Positions 17,255 to 26,314 of a DNA stretch of 64,000 bases are shown here, in pieces; position 1 is the first letter of the stretch; every line of letters begins with the position of its first letter. Under the pieces are notes generated by a model. The model was not told the origin of the DNA and searched no databases. It saw only the letters and a program-made list of their open reading frames with translations. Both the position numbers and the translations under genes were made by a program. Origin of the DNA: JAEUSG01 sp964590225 (GTDB lineage: Bacteria; Fibrobacterota; OXYB2-FULL-49-7; JAEUSG01); the NCBI GenBank assembly GCA_964590225.1, contig CAZPWS010000009.1, forward strand, positions 13,916 to 77,915, read 5' to 3'.

Positions 17255-20011
17255 CTATTTGACCAATACAGCCTTCCTCTTCAATTCGAAACCCTTACCG
17301 CTTAAAGAAACGAAATAGATTCCTGAAGGATACGCAGAAGCGTTCCACCTGACAATCTTGGCCTCACCCTGCGATGCAATACGGGAAGCATTTTCACCTA
17401 TTTGTGAAGATAGAGATGCAACCTTCTTCCCATTTATATCAAAAACATCCAACCTCATCTCCCCCCTACGCCAGCCATTTACAGAAATATTGACAACCGC
17501 ATTAAAGGGGTTGGGAGAAAGGAAAATGTCCGGTTTTATTTTCGTCATCTCATCATACTCCTGTGTTACAGCATAAGTGGTTGTATCGCCATACAAAAGG
17601 AGTATATCTTCAGAGGACAATGCAGTATTATAAACTCTAATGTCATCAAGCATCCCCTGAAAATACGGAGCATTACTGTAGCCAATCTTCCAATATCCGG
17701 TGAAGCTTTCAGCACTTTTTGTAGCTGTATCTGAAACCACTGGAGCTCCATCCACATATAAAAACATACCGGCAGAAGAGAGAGTTGCCACAAGGTGGTG
17801 CCATTCCCCATCATTATACGATGATGGGGAGGTAATGGTACGATTATTGCCAGGATAACACCTGAAAGAAAGAGCACCTGTCGAGGTCAACTTAATATCT
17901 CTGTCATAACTTGTACTTTGCCCTGTAGAAGTACTGCCGAATCCAATAAGGACACCAGCATTGGCGTTTGTGCTAAACCACATTGACAACGAAAAAGGTA
18001 AAGGGTTACTTTGAGCAACAATTGTTGACAAATAGTCATCGACACCGTCAAAAAAGAGTGCCGAACCGAATCTACCCTGAACCCATGTAGCTCCTCCTCG
18101 AAGCGTAGCTGTATTACCATTGCCACTTACATCGGCGGCTGAGCTCCCCATTCCCTCATTTAAACTCCAGTGGAAGTGCGGCACTTGGTATGCCATGACA
18201 CTTTTTACATAAGCGCTGTCTGAAAAACTCGTAGAACTTGCAGCAGCAACGATAATGCATTCTCCAGCAATGTTAGTCGTCGAAACAACACCGGACTGTG
18301 AAACAGAGGCTACCGCAGAGTTCAGCGATGCCCAAACTATCGATAGATCCGAGTCAGCAGGCAAAATTGTGCCATCAGAATGAACCCTATACAGCAGAAA
18401 TGACTTTTGAGCATTAGTGAACATAAACAAAGTATCTGGAACCATCCGAATGCCCGTGACAGCAAGCCTCTGAAGATTAACTGTTAAAGCTAAAGTTTTC
18501 CCACCCTCAAGGTAAACAGGAATACCCCTTTTAGCAGCAAAACCAGGTGCCTCCACATCTATAAAATAGCCACTGCCAGAATCAGCAGCAATTCTTAGAA
18601 TCCCGGAAGAACTTTGGCTGGTACCTATAATTATTGAGGAGCGAATCAGTTTCAATGTTGCCCCTGTTTTTACCTGTTCCTGTGCGACAGAATCAACAAC
18701 AGAAACCGACAAATAACCTTTACTCTTATCCGCATTTGACATTCTGTAAGCTATGGATATTGGAACAGAAGAGGTAGGAGCCATTCTCTCATAAGCTATC
18801 AGACTACCCCCATTAACGGCATCGGAAGCAACACAAGCCTCCATAGCACCGATGGCACTTGAACCGGAAACCAGAACTGCCGAATCAATGACTTCGCCAT
18901 ACTCATTTGCCGCCACAGCAGCAACAATTTCATGCCGTTGTACTCCATTTCGAGAAACTCTTTCATGCCACACATTAACATAATTGCAACCATCCCAGGA
19001 TACATCAGGATTTAATACAATTTCGCCGCAGTTACCAGTCAGACTATAACAAAAATCATGAATCCTGATACCGAATAAATCAAAAAAGGCCGCATTGTTT
19101 GGCGTCCGGTTGTTGACGCGTGAGTTGGTCACATCGGTTCTCCATGAAATCATATAGCCGGCGCTCCCCTTGGCAATAGCAGCTGGCGCTAAGCCCAATG
19201 GCATTTTGCGTGGCTCAGCGTTAAATGGAATTGAATAGACGGGTTGAGCATCTGGTATGCCATCAGATACGAAAATTCCCGTAGTTGGTGATTGCCAATA
19301 CTGATATACGCCGGCAAATGTTCTTGTAGCAGATATGGAAAACACAAAAACTCTACCTACGGTATTAGTTGGAGCAACAATTGGAGCCATCACATGCGAA
19401 ACGCCCGAAGCCACCAACACGCCAGATGGATCAAGTATTTCTCCGTTTGGGGATAGCCGTGCTAAATAGGTTTCATAGGTTTTCTCAGAACGCCCATCCT
19501 GCCAGACAATATTGTAGTTAGAACCATCCCAAGCAGCTCTTGGTAGCGCCTGATTTCTCTTTCCACCAGAAACAAGTACCCCATTCTTATCTTGAACCGT
19601 ACCATCAGGGGTGACACGCGCCGCATAAACATCCCAGTCTTTACCATTTCGTAAATCTTGCCAAACAACAAGAAATTGATTGTGCCCATATATAATTCTT
19701 GGCGACTGCTTCAAATCAACAGTATCGGCTATAATAAACGGAATAGTATCAATGACCTCTCCAGTGGAGCGAACACGACAGCCAACAATAGCGCTGTGAT
19801 ATTTAGGCCCAAGCCTTAAATCGCCCGGAAGCAACCTGCCAGACTGCCACACGACTATAAAAACATCACCACCAAAAGCAGCTGCTGGTGCGTAAGCATC
19901 ATTACCGTTATGCGTAGGCAAAACACGCTCTGGCGTGAGAATAATAGCTACGCTCGTTAACTGTAAAACAAGTAGGATGCTAAACAAAAAAAATGCTGTT
20001 CTGATACCCAT
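17255..20011 (-). CDS. Large secreted multi-domain protein with LamG domain and T9SS-type C-terminal domain
   Basis: The protein is a 918-residue exported chain. A signal peptide (1-22) is followed by repeats containing FIVVWQSGR, FLVVWQDLRNGKDWDVYAAR and YNIVWQDGRS, spaced about 58 residues, probably beta-propeller blades (30-430). Next come a carboxypeptidase-regulatory-like domain (about 450-525), a Big2-like domain (about 530-620) and a LamG/concanavalin-type domain (about 625-815, SLNEGMGSSAADVSGNGN, DGVDDYLS, DGEWHHLVATL). The last 90 residues are a T9SS-type sorting domain: PNPFNAVVNI, LDVFDINGKKV and ASAYPSGIYFVSL with a basic end. It is probably a surface-attached or released adhesin or glycan-binding protein; the ligand is unknown. 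An AAGGGGG ribosome site is present. Confidence 0.88.
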   Translation of the reverse strand: MGIRTAFFLFSILLVLQLTSVAIILTPERVLPTHNGNDAYAPAAAFGGDVFIVVWQSGRLLPGDLRLGPKYHSAIVGCRVRSTGEVIDTIPFIIADTVDLKQSPRIIYGHNQFLVVWQDLRNGKDWDVYAARVTPDGTVQDKNGVLVSGGKRNQALPRAAWDGSNYNIVWQDGRSEKTYETYLARLSPNGEILDPSGVLVASGVSHVMAPIVAPTNTVGRVFVFSISATRTFAGVYQYWQSPTTGIFVSDGIPDAQPVYSIPFNAEPRKMPLGLAPAAIAKGSAGYMISWRTDVTNSRVNNRTPNNAAFFDLFGIRIHDFCYSLTGNCGEIVLNPDVSWDGCNYVNVWHERVSRNGVQRHEIVAAVAANEYGEVIDSAVLVSGSSAIGAMEACVASDAVNGGSLIAYERMAPTSSVPISIAYRMSNADKSKGYLSVSVVDSVAQEQVKTGATLKLIRSSIIIGTSQSSSGILRIAADSGSGYFIDVEAPGFAAKRGIPVYLEGGKTLALTVNLQRLAVTGIRMVPDTLFMFTNAQKSFLLYRVHSDGTILPADSDLSIVWASLNSAVASVSQSGVVSTTNIAGECIIVAAASSTSFSDSAYVKSVMAYQVPHFHWSLNEGMGSSAADVSGNGNTATLRGGATWVQGRFGSALFFDGVDDYLSTIVAQSNPLPFSLSMWFSTNANAGVLIGFGSTSTGQSTSYDRDIKLTSTGALSFRCYPGNNRTITSPSSYNDGEWHHLVATLSSAGMFLYVDGAPVVSDTATKSAESFTGYWKIGYSNAPYFQGMLDDIRVYNTALSSEDILLLYGDTTTYAVTQEYDEMTKIKPDIFLSPNPFNAVVNISVNGWRRGEMRLDVFDINGKKVASLSSQIGENASRIASQGEAKIVRWNASAYPSGIYFVSLSGKGFELKRKAVLVK
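17806..17829. repeat. Perfect 9-bp inverted repeat inside the LamG coding region
   Basis: CCCCATCAT and ATGATGGGG flank a 6-nt loop (17815-17820), with a partly paired outer CCATT/AATGG. The message would form a stable hairpin within the open reading frame. No T run follows, so it is not a terminator, and coding constraint may explain it. Confidence 0.7.
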
Positions 20012-20026
20012 AAATAGCCCCCTTTT

Positions 20027-21127
20027 TTATCTTACTCTTTTATAATGGCGCGTTGACATGGAGCCGGCAATAAAACTGCCATTACCAATCCATCTTAGAC
20101 TTGTGAAAAAATCTTCAGTTTTACTGTAAGGCAAGGTGTCCGCAAAACGCATAAGATTATTCTCGACATATATCGTTGATACCCACTTCCGATCAAGATC
20201 AAGCCTGAACATAGTTGCACAATCATTTGTTGTGAGATAAATAAACTTACGCTGTGGATCGTCAGGCCCAAAACAGATTGTTGTACCCTCTCCATACCAG
20301 TCAGTGCCATCAAAAGGGCCTGGGGCATTACTTGATCTTTTGGGTGTATAATTACGCGGTACAAGACCGTGAAATGAATTATCTGAGAGATCCCAGTAAA
20401 AGGTGTACCAATCTCTTACGCTCTGGTTACAGTAAAGCCGGTTATTAACATCGTCCATCAGTATTGGTAAACCATGTTGGTGAAATCCGATAATTTTGCC
20501 AGTTGCACTTGTATCAAGCTGAACCGTTCTTTCGATCTGTCCGTCCGGTGTCAACACCATTAAACGGCATGAAACTCCAAGGAGATAAACTTTACCATCA
20601 TCGCCAACCGAAAGCCCCCTATAATCTCCACTGATGTTTGACAGTATTGTTGTTACTATCTGATCCTGAAAGTCTAACCTACGGAGCGATTGCGTTACAC
20701 CGTTGTAGTCAGTCAGATACATATAGCGAAAGTCTCTGGAGAATGCTGCTCCTGGGTGCCATGTATAGTACCACGCGCCAATCCGCGCCCGAGAAAATGG
20801 GCCATCCATATAACCAAAACCTGTTCCAACAACTCGATGAATTCTTTCCGTCTCCATATCGAGCCAACCAATAAAGCAGCGCCCCATTTCACCACTTAAG
20901 TACCCCCAGCCAGCAGTACCAGCCTCTGTATATGAAAAGCCAAAAACAGGGCTACCAGCCCCAAATGCCTCACCCTCAAGAAAAAGTGGAGTTCCTGCAC
21001 CTCCAACCCTTATTAGCTCCCATCTTGCAGATGTATCCCATACAGGCGTAGAAAAACCACCTTCATATGCTCTGGTTTCTATTGGTAAAATAACAAGCCC
21101 ACAGAACAAAAAAAGCCATCTAAGCAT
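20027..21127 (-). CDS. Secreted beta-propeller-like protein
   Basis: I start this 366-residue protein at the ATG at 21127, where GGAGG lies seven bases upstream and a clean signal peptide follows (MLRWLFLFCGLVILPIETRA). Upstream in-frame ATGs lack a ribosome site. The mature part shows repeated short strands and loops of propeller type (DYRGLSVGDDGKVYLLG, RLMVLTPDGQIERTVQ, DWYTFYWDLSDN), like NHL or SMP-30-type blades. No catalytic motif was recognised. No T9SS tail is present. It is 15 bp upstream of the 918-residue protein and likely co-transcribed and co-secreted with it. Confidence 0.7.
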   Translation of the reverse strand: MLRWLFLFCGLVILPIETRAYEGGFSTPVWDTSARWELIRVGGAGTPLFLEGEAFGAGSPVFGFSYTEAGTAGWGYLSGEMGRCFIGWLDMETERIHRVVGTGFGYMDGPFSRARIGAWYYTWHPGAAFSRDFRYMYLTDYNGVTQSLRRLDFQDQIVTTILSNISGDYRGLSVGDDGKVYLLGVSCRLMVLTPDGQIERTVQLDTSATGKIIGFHQHGLPILMDDVNNRLYCNQSVRDWYTFYWDLSDNSFHGLVPRNYTPKRSSNAPGPFDGTDWYGEGTTICFGPDDPQRKFIYLTTNDCATMFRLDLDRKWVSTIYVENNLMRFADTLPYSKTEDFFTSLRWIGNGSFIAGSMSTRHYKRVR

Positions 21128-21190
21128 AATTAACCTCCCTTCCATAAAAAGCCACAAAATGGCAGCTTATAATTTTTTGCATATAATCAC

Positions 21191-21196
21191 ATTATA
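21191..21196 (-). promoter_or_regulatory. Possible -10 element for the secreted-protein pair
   Basis: A consensus TATAAT on the reverse strand lies 63 bp before the start at 21127. No convincing -35 box is at the right distance, so this is only a weak candidate. Confidence 0.25.
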
Positions 21197-21251
21197 ATAG
21201 GAATATAGAACCGATAGGATGTACGCGCCACATAAAATCACGGTTTTTTTT

Positions 21252-21311
21252 GTATAAAAACAGCGAAAAATGTATAAGAACACGGAAAAAGCTATTAAAA
21301 CTCGAATACAA
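21252..21311. repeat. Imperfect 20-bp tandem repeat, about three copies
   Basis: Units begin at 21252 (GTATAAAAACAGCGAAAAAT), 21272 (GTATAAGAACACGGAAAAAG) and, more degenerate, 21292 (CTATTAAAACTCG...). They lie in the 209-bp gap between the rhomboid gene and the secreted-protein pair, upstream of the latter. Apart from these and a possible -10 box nothing else was seen in the gap. Confidence 0.6.
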
Positions 21312-21336
21312 CAGCCGCTGTTTAATAGCCGCAATT

Positions 21337-22125
21337 TCAATTCTTAATCTTGCCTGCCCTTTTAAGTATCTCACGCTCAATATCGGAAAGCGACTCGATC
21401 CCAAAGTCTGAGATTTTTTTTAATATTGGGTCAACATCTTCAATATATAACCTTTTCCGTTCTTCTTTTTTCCGTTTGGCCGAGGCAATTTTTCGTTCCT
21501 GAAATTTCAACCGGAGATAATCTTCAATTTCAGATATGCGACTACCATAATTGTAATAAAGCCACCCAAAAAAGAATCCTCCGAGATGAGTCGCGTGCGA
21601 TAACCCTGTATTGAAAAGTGGTGACACAAGGCAGACAATATCGAAAACGATTAAACCAATCACAGCTGTCTTGATGTTAACCGGAATAACAAAAAAAAGC
21701 AATAGCTTGGCACCGGTATTATATTTCCAAAAGAGAAATAACAGAGCGCTTAAAGCTCCCGATGCGCCTATGACATAAGCGGCAGCATGTGGAAGTAAAA
21801 TAAAAAGAAGCATTGTAACAAGGGCGCTAACAAAAAGAGCGGCAGTATAAAATTTTAAAAAAGTGATTGATCCGAAGGATTGTTCCAGAGTAGTGCCTAT
21901 GAAAAAAAGAAGCAGCATATTCATTAGAAGGTGTATAAAAGAACCATGAACAAACCCGTAGCTTATTGATCGATAAAGAAATGACCAGTCGAATTTTGGC
22001 AATAAACAGAAGTGGTTGTTTAACGCTGGATATAAAAACATATCTGACAAAAAAACGAATACCGATATAGCAACGATGGATAAGACAACAGGCGTATTTC
22101 TTTTTGACCGATCAATATTGAACAA
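21337..22125 (-). CDS. Rhomboid-family intramembrane serine protease
   Basis: This 262-residue membrane protein has about six hydrophobic segments and cleaves transmembrane substrates. The catalytic Ser is in GASGALSAL (about S122) and the catalytic His in ATHLGG (about H180). The GFVHGSFIHLLMNM loop is typical. A charged cytoplasmic tail of about 70 residues follows the last segment. I start it at TTG 22125 because GGAG lies 9 bp upstream, overlapping the coaD stop; an upstream TTG at 22155 also gives an open frame. It ends the long pcrA-to-rhomboid run. Confidence 0.87.
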   Translation of the reverse strand: MFNIDRSKRNTPVVLSIVAISVFVFLSDMFLYPALNNHFCLLPKFDWSFLYRSISYGFVHGSFIHLLMNMLLLFFIGTTLEQSFGSITFLKFYTAALFVSALVTMLLFILLPHAAAYVIGASGALSALLFLFWKYNTGAKLLLFFVIPVNIKTAVIGLIVFDIVCLVSPLFNTGLSHATHLGGFFFGWLYYNYGSRISEIEDYLRLKFQERKIASAKRKKEERKRLYIEDVDPILKKISDFGIESLSDIEREILKRAGKIKN

Positions 22126-22130
22126 GAAGT

Positions 22131-22616
22131 TTATCTCCGGTTTTTCTTTTGACAAATAGCATCATAAACCGGCTTGGGGACAAACTCACTGACATTACCA
22201 TCAAACTCCATAATATCCTTTACCATTGATGAGCTCAGGAAAATATGCTGTTCCGTCGGCATCAAAAATACCGTGTCTATATTAGGATTCAACTTCCTGT
22301 TTGTAAGGGTTAGCTGGAGTTCGTATTCAAAGTCTGACATAACCCGCAAACCTCGGATAAAAAGCGCTTTCTCATTTTTATTGATGTAGTCAACCATAAG
22401 CCCACAATGCATCGAGACAGAGATATTGCTGAGTTCGCTTACGCATTCTTCGATATGTTTCTTACGCTCTTCTAGTGTAAATAGTGGGGTTTTTCTCGGA
22501 TTTTGCGCAATCACAATTTCGACCTTACTAAAAAGTTCATGAGCACGAATAATAATATCAAGATGGCCGTTTGTTATTGGGTCGAAGGTCCCTGGATATA
22601 TAACCTTTCTTTTCAT
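22131..22616 (-). CDS. coaD: Phosphopantetheine adenylyltransferase
   Basis: The enzyme makes dephospho-CoA from 4'-phosphopantetheine and ATP. The 161-residue chain shows YPGTFDPITNGH with the nucleotide-binding T/HxGH-type motif, RGLRVMSDFEYE and LSSSMVKDI, all as expected. It overlaps rsmD by 4 bp, a pairing common in bacteria. Nothing odd was seen. Confidence 0.97.
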   Translation of the reverse strand: MKRKVIYPGTFDPITNGHLDIIIRAHELFSKVEIVIAQNPRKTPLFTLEERKKHIEECVSELSNISVSMHCGLMVDYINKNEKALFIRGLRVMSDFEYELQLTLTNRKLNPNIDTVFLMPTEQHIFLSSSMVKDIMEFDGNVSEFVPKPVYDAICQKKNRR

Positions 22617-23164
22617 TTATCCCCACCTTTTCTATAAATAGTAAACATAGTATCTCCCTTCTTCCTTACTTTTTCGAGAAAAAAAGTACCCTGCACCTCA
22701 TTAATTTCTTCTCTACTCGAAGATTCAAAAACAAATAAACCATTGTTTTTCAGGAGATTCTCGGCTAAACCTAATAAATTTGCCCCTGCGCCATACGGCG
22801 GATCTGCCATAACAATATCAAATGCAGCAGTTTTATTTACTTGCCACGACTTTCTTGCAACATCATCATTAACTACTTCAGTAGATGACCCGAAACCGAG
22901 CAATGAGGCATTGTCTCGAAGTAGCTTCGCAAGCAGTGGATTCTTTTCTACAAAAAGAACCGATGATGCACCGCGACTCATAGACTCAAAACCCAACAAT
23001 CCCGTTCCAGAGAACAGATCAGCCACACGCGAATCTGCTATAATGTCACCAAGAATATTAAAGATCGACTGTCTGTTAGCTTCCGTAGTGGGCCGCAATC
23101 CGGAAACGGCGGGAACAGTGATAAACCGACCTTTTACCGAACCTCCAGATATACGAAATCGCAT
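22613..23164 (-). CDS. rsmD: 16S rRNA (guanine966-N2)-methyltransferase
   Basis: This SAM-dependent methyltransferase acts on 16S rRNA during 30S assembly. The start RISGGSVKGR matches the family, DLFSGTGLLGFE is the SAM-binding motif and ADPPYGAGA the catalytic (D/N)PPY motif. I choose ATG 23164, giving 183 residues; a TTG at 23194 would add ten residues that do not look like the family and would overlap the upstream gene. It is coupled to coaD. Confidence 0.92.
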   Translation of the reverse strand: MRFRISGGSVKGRFITVPAVSGLRPTTEANRQSIFNILGDIIADSRVADLFSGTGLLGFESMSRGASSVLFVEKNPLLAKLLRDNASLLGFGSSTEVVNDDVARKSWQVNKTAAFDIVMADPPYGAGANLLGLAENLLKNNGLFVFESSSREEINEVQGTFFLEKVRKKGDTMFTIYRKGGDK

Positions 23165-23172
23165 GAGAATAG

Positions 23173-24108
23173 TCAGTTTCTTGAGTATAACCAAATTTCC
23201 GCGACAGCAAGTATCTTACCTCCGCCAACGGATGTAAGATTCATCTTTGTAAAACCAAGCTGGACACCTTTACCCGAGATGTCTGATATCCATTTCATAA
23301 GTGCAGGATATGTAGCCTCAACCTGTAGTCTTGTTAGTGTCCTATACACATCAGCAAAAGGCTCCCGTCTTATCCACTCCGGTTTATTCTTAAATCGGAC
23401 ACCGTGCGACTCACCAATCTTCATGGCATCATAAAGAGTTTGCTCACGGGTTGTCCGAAAAACCTCTCGGTAATCCCATGAGTCGTCTTCATAAGCAGAT
23501 TCTATGAAATTAAAGTTTAAGAAACCTTTGAGTGCGAAAAACCGCCGCGACTCGCCAAAACGGTTCTCGAATGAAAGTTCATCTGCGGAAGATACAATAT
23601 ACGATTCCGTCAACTCTTTCTGAAACGCCATGGCAGATTTTTCGTCCGGAGTAATCCCAAAAATAAAGAAGGAGCCGTCGGCAGCGATGGTAATTGTGTT
23701 AAATCCCATACCAGCCTTTATTGCGCTGTTAAAAACAGCAAAGGCGTTCCGTACAAAAAGTCTTTCGAAAAGCTTTCTTTCGTTAGCCGATAAATGTTCC
23801 GGTGAACTTAGCCTATTCAGGCTCTCCACCTTAAAACGGCCGCCATGTATATCGTCAACAATATCCTCAACAACATCAAACGGTGTTTCAATTCTCTTTA
23901 GTGGCATAACAAGTTTCTGCGGCAAGCGAATCAATGGAGCATTTTTAGCGCCGCCATCACTCACTGGCGCTGGAACAAGTTTAAAGGCGACATATACAAT
24001 TGCAGCGGCAATACAAAACACAGCAAAGACAATAATCGTCAGTCTTATATTTATCTTCTGTTTCTTCTTTACAACAGATAAATCACGGAGAAGATTGATC
24101 CGTATCAT
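23173..24108 (-). CDS. pilN: PilN-like inner-membrane pilus assembly protein
   Basis: The MIRINLLRDL start is the conserved PilN motif that binds PilM. One transmembrane helix follows (about 24-47), then a periplasmic part of about 260 residues. At 311 residues it is longer than usual PilN (about 180-200), so the C-terminal region may include the ferredoxin-like fold normally supplied by PilO or GspM. It overlaps pilM by 4 bp. It would join the secretin to the cytoplasmic ring of the machine encoded at 1-6920, since no other such gene is in view. Confidence 0.8.
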   Translation of the reverse strand: MIRINLLRDLSVVKKKQKINIRLTIIVFAVFCIAAAIVYVAFKLVPAPVSDGGAKNAPLIRLPQKLVMPLKRIETPFDVVEDIVDDIHGGRFKVESLNRLSSPEHLSANERKLFERLFVRNAFAVFNSAIKAGMGFNTITIAADGSFFIFGITPDEKSAMAFQKELTESYIVSSADELSFENRFGESRRFFALKGFLNFNFIESAYEDDSWDYREVFRTTREQTLYDAMKIGESHGVRFKNKPEWIRREPFADVYRTLTRLQVEATYPALMKWISDISGKGVQLGFTKMNLTSVGGGKILAVAEIWLYSRN

Positions 24109-25151
24109 AAATCTTCTTCTCCGCTCCTCAGGGTAAGTCCTATGCTAACAGCAAGCGCTGGACCAAATAGGTCTGCCTGTGACTTTATAGCTTCCGAGGC
24201 CGCAACCGCCCGAAACGGATCCAACAATTCTCCAACCATTCCCATCTCCGCAAATACTATTTCGCGCAATCGCGCATCGGCAGCAACTTCTCCAGAAAAG
24301 AAAAACTTTTCCGGCAATTTAATTTCCGTATGACCATTAGCCATATCCGCCATTCTGGCCTTAAGTTTCGCTACCGACCTTGCAACAGCTTCCGCCCCCG
24401 TCCAATCGAGCCCAGCCACAGAATCTGCTTCCAAAAGAACACCCTCGTTATTCCATAAAACAATTGTGCGATCAGCCGCAGCGTCGATAATATAGCACGG
24501 ATCGCCAAGTTCTTCCGGATACCCCTCAAGAAAAAGATTGTAAAGCGCAAAAGCATCTACATCGCACACAACAGGAAGAAGTCCTGCCCGCTTCATTGAT
24601 GTAACAAGAGAACTCAATACCTCCCTATCCATGGACACCGAAATAAGGGTTTGAGGATCGAATGGCTTTATTTGAACATCTTTTTCATCTGCTGCTTCAG
24701 TATCATCCGGTTTTTCAGTATCAGGTGTATCGGTTAGGGGTTCACTGCTATCACCCACTTTTTCAAGTGAAACTGAATTAAGTGATGAAGCATTTATTTT
24801 TGCCCATGAAATAACAGGGTTCTCAACACCCTTACCAATTGATTGCTGTTCATAATCCCACAGAATTTGTCCCCGAATGTCTCCTGCGTCCGGATCTATT
24901 TGAAGGCGACGAAGATGAGCAGCAACAAGAGGAACCGAGAAAACGGTATTTTTAGTTTTTAGTACCTTTTTGCAATGTTTAATACTCTCTTTAAGTGGTT
25001 TATAAAACGAGCTATGGTCATCAATTGGAGAGACTACAAGAGTATCGGCATGAATCAGAATTATCTCATTTTTATCAATATCCCGTTGAACGAGCTTTAA
25101 ACCCTTTGAAGATATTTCAATACCTATTATGCAACTGGTTTGCTTGGCCAT
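24105..25151 (-). CDS. pilM: PilM-like actin-fold pilus assembly protein
   Basis: This 348-residue cytoplasmic protein is of the PilM / GspL-cytoplasmic type. The actin-like start CIIGIEISSKGLKLVQ, a second phosphate-type motif YIIDAAADRTIVLW and an adenosine-type motif FFSGEVAADARL are visible. A low-complexity acidic insert (about 135-160, rich in Glu, Asp, Pro and Thr) interrupts the middle. It is followed by pilN with a 4-bp overlap. It begins 2 bp after the comEA-like gene. Confidence 0.82.
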   Translation of the reverse strand: MAKQTSCIIGIEISSKGLKLVQRDIDKNEIILIHADTLVVSPIDDHSSFYKPLKESIKHCKKVLKTKNTVFSVPLVAAHLRRLQIDPDAGDIRGQILWDYEQQSIGKGVENPVISWAKINASSLNSVSLEKVGDSSEPLTDTPDTEKPDDTEAADEKDVQIKPFDPQTLISVSMDREVLSSLVTSMKRAGLLPVVCDVDAFALYNLFLEGYPEELGDPCYIIDAAADRTIVLWNNEGVLLEADSVAGLDWTGAEAVARSVAKLKARMADMANGHTEIKLPEKFFFSGEVAADARLREIVFAEMGMVGELLDPFRAVAASEAIKSQADLFGPALAVSIGLTLRSGEEDL

Positions 25152-25153
25152 TT

Positions 25154-25582
25154 TTACAGTGTTACAAAGTTATAAATCTTACTCAATTTCGCCTTTCCTA
25201 TACCCTTGACCTTTAGCAGATCGTCCACCCGTTCAAATCTGCCATTTTTTTCCCTTAGTGAGACAATATTCTCAGCAGTAACCCTTCCGATACCAGGAAG
25301 AGATTGTAGTTCTTGAACAGTCGCCCTATTAATATCGATTTTTTCACCATCAAGAATCAGCCTTTTTTTTAGCCCTTCACTTTTATCGGCTAATTCTGTT
25401 CCACTTACAACAGAGTCTGTTGAAAGTGAAAGAGGGTTTTCTAATAGTCTTATGGCCGGCTGCGTAACGACAGAGCGTTTACCCAGCAAAAGGTTTAAAC
25501 CGAAACCAATAAGGGCACCTCCAAAGAGGAAAAGTATAAGTATCCTTTCGCCAAAAGTAAAAAAGTTCAAAAACTTCCTCAC
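25154..25582 (-). CDS. ComEA-like membrane-anchored helix-hairpin-helix DNA-binding protein
   Basis: This 142-residue protein has an N-terminal membrane anchor (about 12-32) and a ComEA-type double helix-hairpin-helix domain (about 82-142), with INRATVQELQSLPGIG and LLKVKGIGKAKLSKI. In naturally competent bacteria ComEA binds incoming DNA in the periplasm. The neighbouring pilM and pilN fit a role in pilus-driven DNA uptake, but no comEC is in the window. It overlaps kdsB by 4 bp. Confidence 0.8.
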   Translation of the reverse strand: MRKFLNFFTFGERILILFLFGGALIGFGLNLLLGKRSVVTQPAIRLLENPLSLSTDSVVSGTELADKSEGLKKRLILDGEKIDINRATVQELQSLPGIGRVTAENIVSLREKNGRFERVDDLLKVKGIGKAKLSKIYNFVTL

Positions 25583-26307
25583 CTTTGAAGCGCCCTCTCA
25601 ACTTTTGCAATATCTTCTGGAATATCAACATTTATTGGGTGGTATCCTGTTACTACTACCTTAATTGGAATACCGATTTCATACGCCCTAAGCTGTTCAA
25701 GCTTTTCAACTTTTTCGAGCAATGAAGGTTTTGTACTAACAAATAGCTCCAAGGCTTTTCGATGATAGAGATACAAGCCAATATGTTTTAGTAATTTGAA
25801 TCTTGGATTCGGTGCCCGTCCTGTGAACGGGATAGGTGAACGAGAAAAGTAGAGTGCATCCCCCTTTGAATTAACTACAACTTTTACACAGTTGGGATCG
25901 TAAATAAGATCATTGGAATTAATAGTCTCGACAGCCGTAATGATAGAAGGGGTTTTTGTATTGCCGATCCTCTTCACAAGGGTATTCAGCAAAGCTGGTG
26001 CTATAAGCGGTTCATCCCCCTGAAGATTCATTACCCAATCCGCTTTTACATTTTTAACCGCTGCGGCAACTCTATCTGTGCCACTTGGCAGATTAGTATT
26101 CGTCATAACCACTGTTCCGCCAAAACGGTTTACTTCGTTCATTATACGCGAATCGTCGGTCGCCACAATAACTTCATTAAATACTTTTGCCTTAACAGCC
26201 TGCCTATAAACTCTTTCGATCATCGTTTTCCCGGCAATCAACGCAAGTGGTTTGCCAGGAAATCTCGTGGAGGCATAACGGGCGGGAATAACAGCTACTA
26301 TCCTCAT
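25579..26307 (-). CDS. kdsB: 3-deoxy-manno-octulosonate cytidylyltransferase
   Basis: The enzyme makes CMP-KDO from CTP and KDO for the LPS inner core, so the cell has an outer membrane with LPS. The 242-residue chain has the CTP loop IPARYASTRFPGKPL, LQGDEPLI with the metal-binding Asp, and the SRSPIPF segment. It is embedded in the leftward housekeeping run. Confidence 0.96.
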   Translation of the reverse strand: MRIVAVIPARYASTRFPGKPLALIAGKTMIERVYRQAVKAKVFNEVIVATDDSRIMNEVNRFGGTVVMTNTNLPSGTDRVAAAVKNVKADWVMNLQGDEPLIAPALLNTLVKRIGNTKTPSIITAVETINSNDLIYDPNCVKVVVNSKGDALYFSRSPIPFTGRAPNPRFKLLKHIGLYLYHRKALELFVSTKPSLLEKVEKLEQLRAYEIGIPIKVVVTGYHPINVDIPEDIAKVERALQR

Positions 26308-26314
26308 CTAACTG

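Noticed and set aside
21140..21157. Upstream start (21157) for the propeller protein
   Set aside because: The GGAGG site would lie inside the gene, and the signal peptide begins cleanly at 21127.
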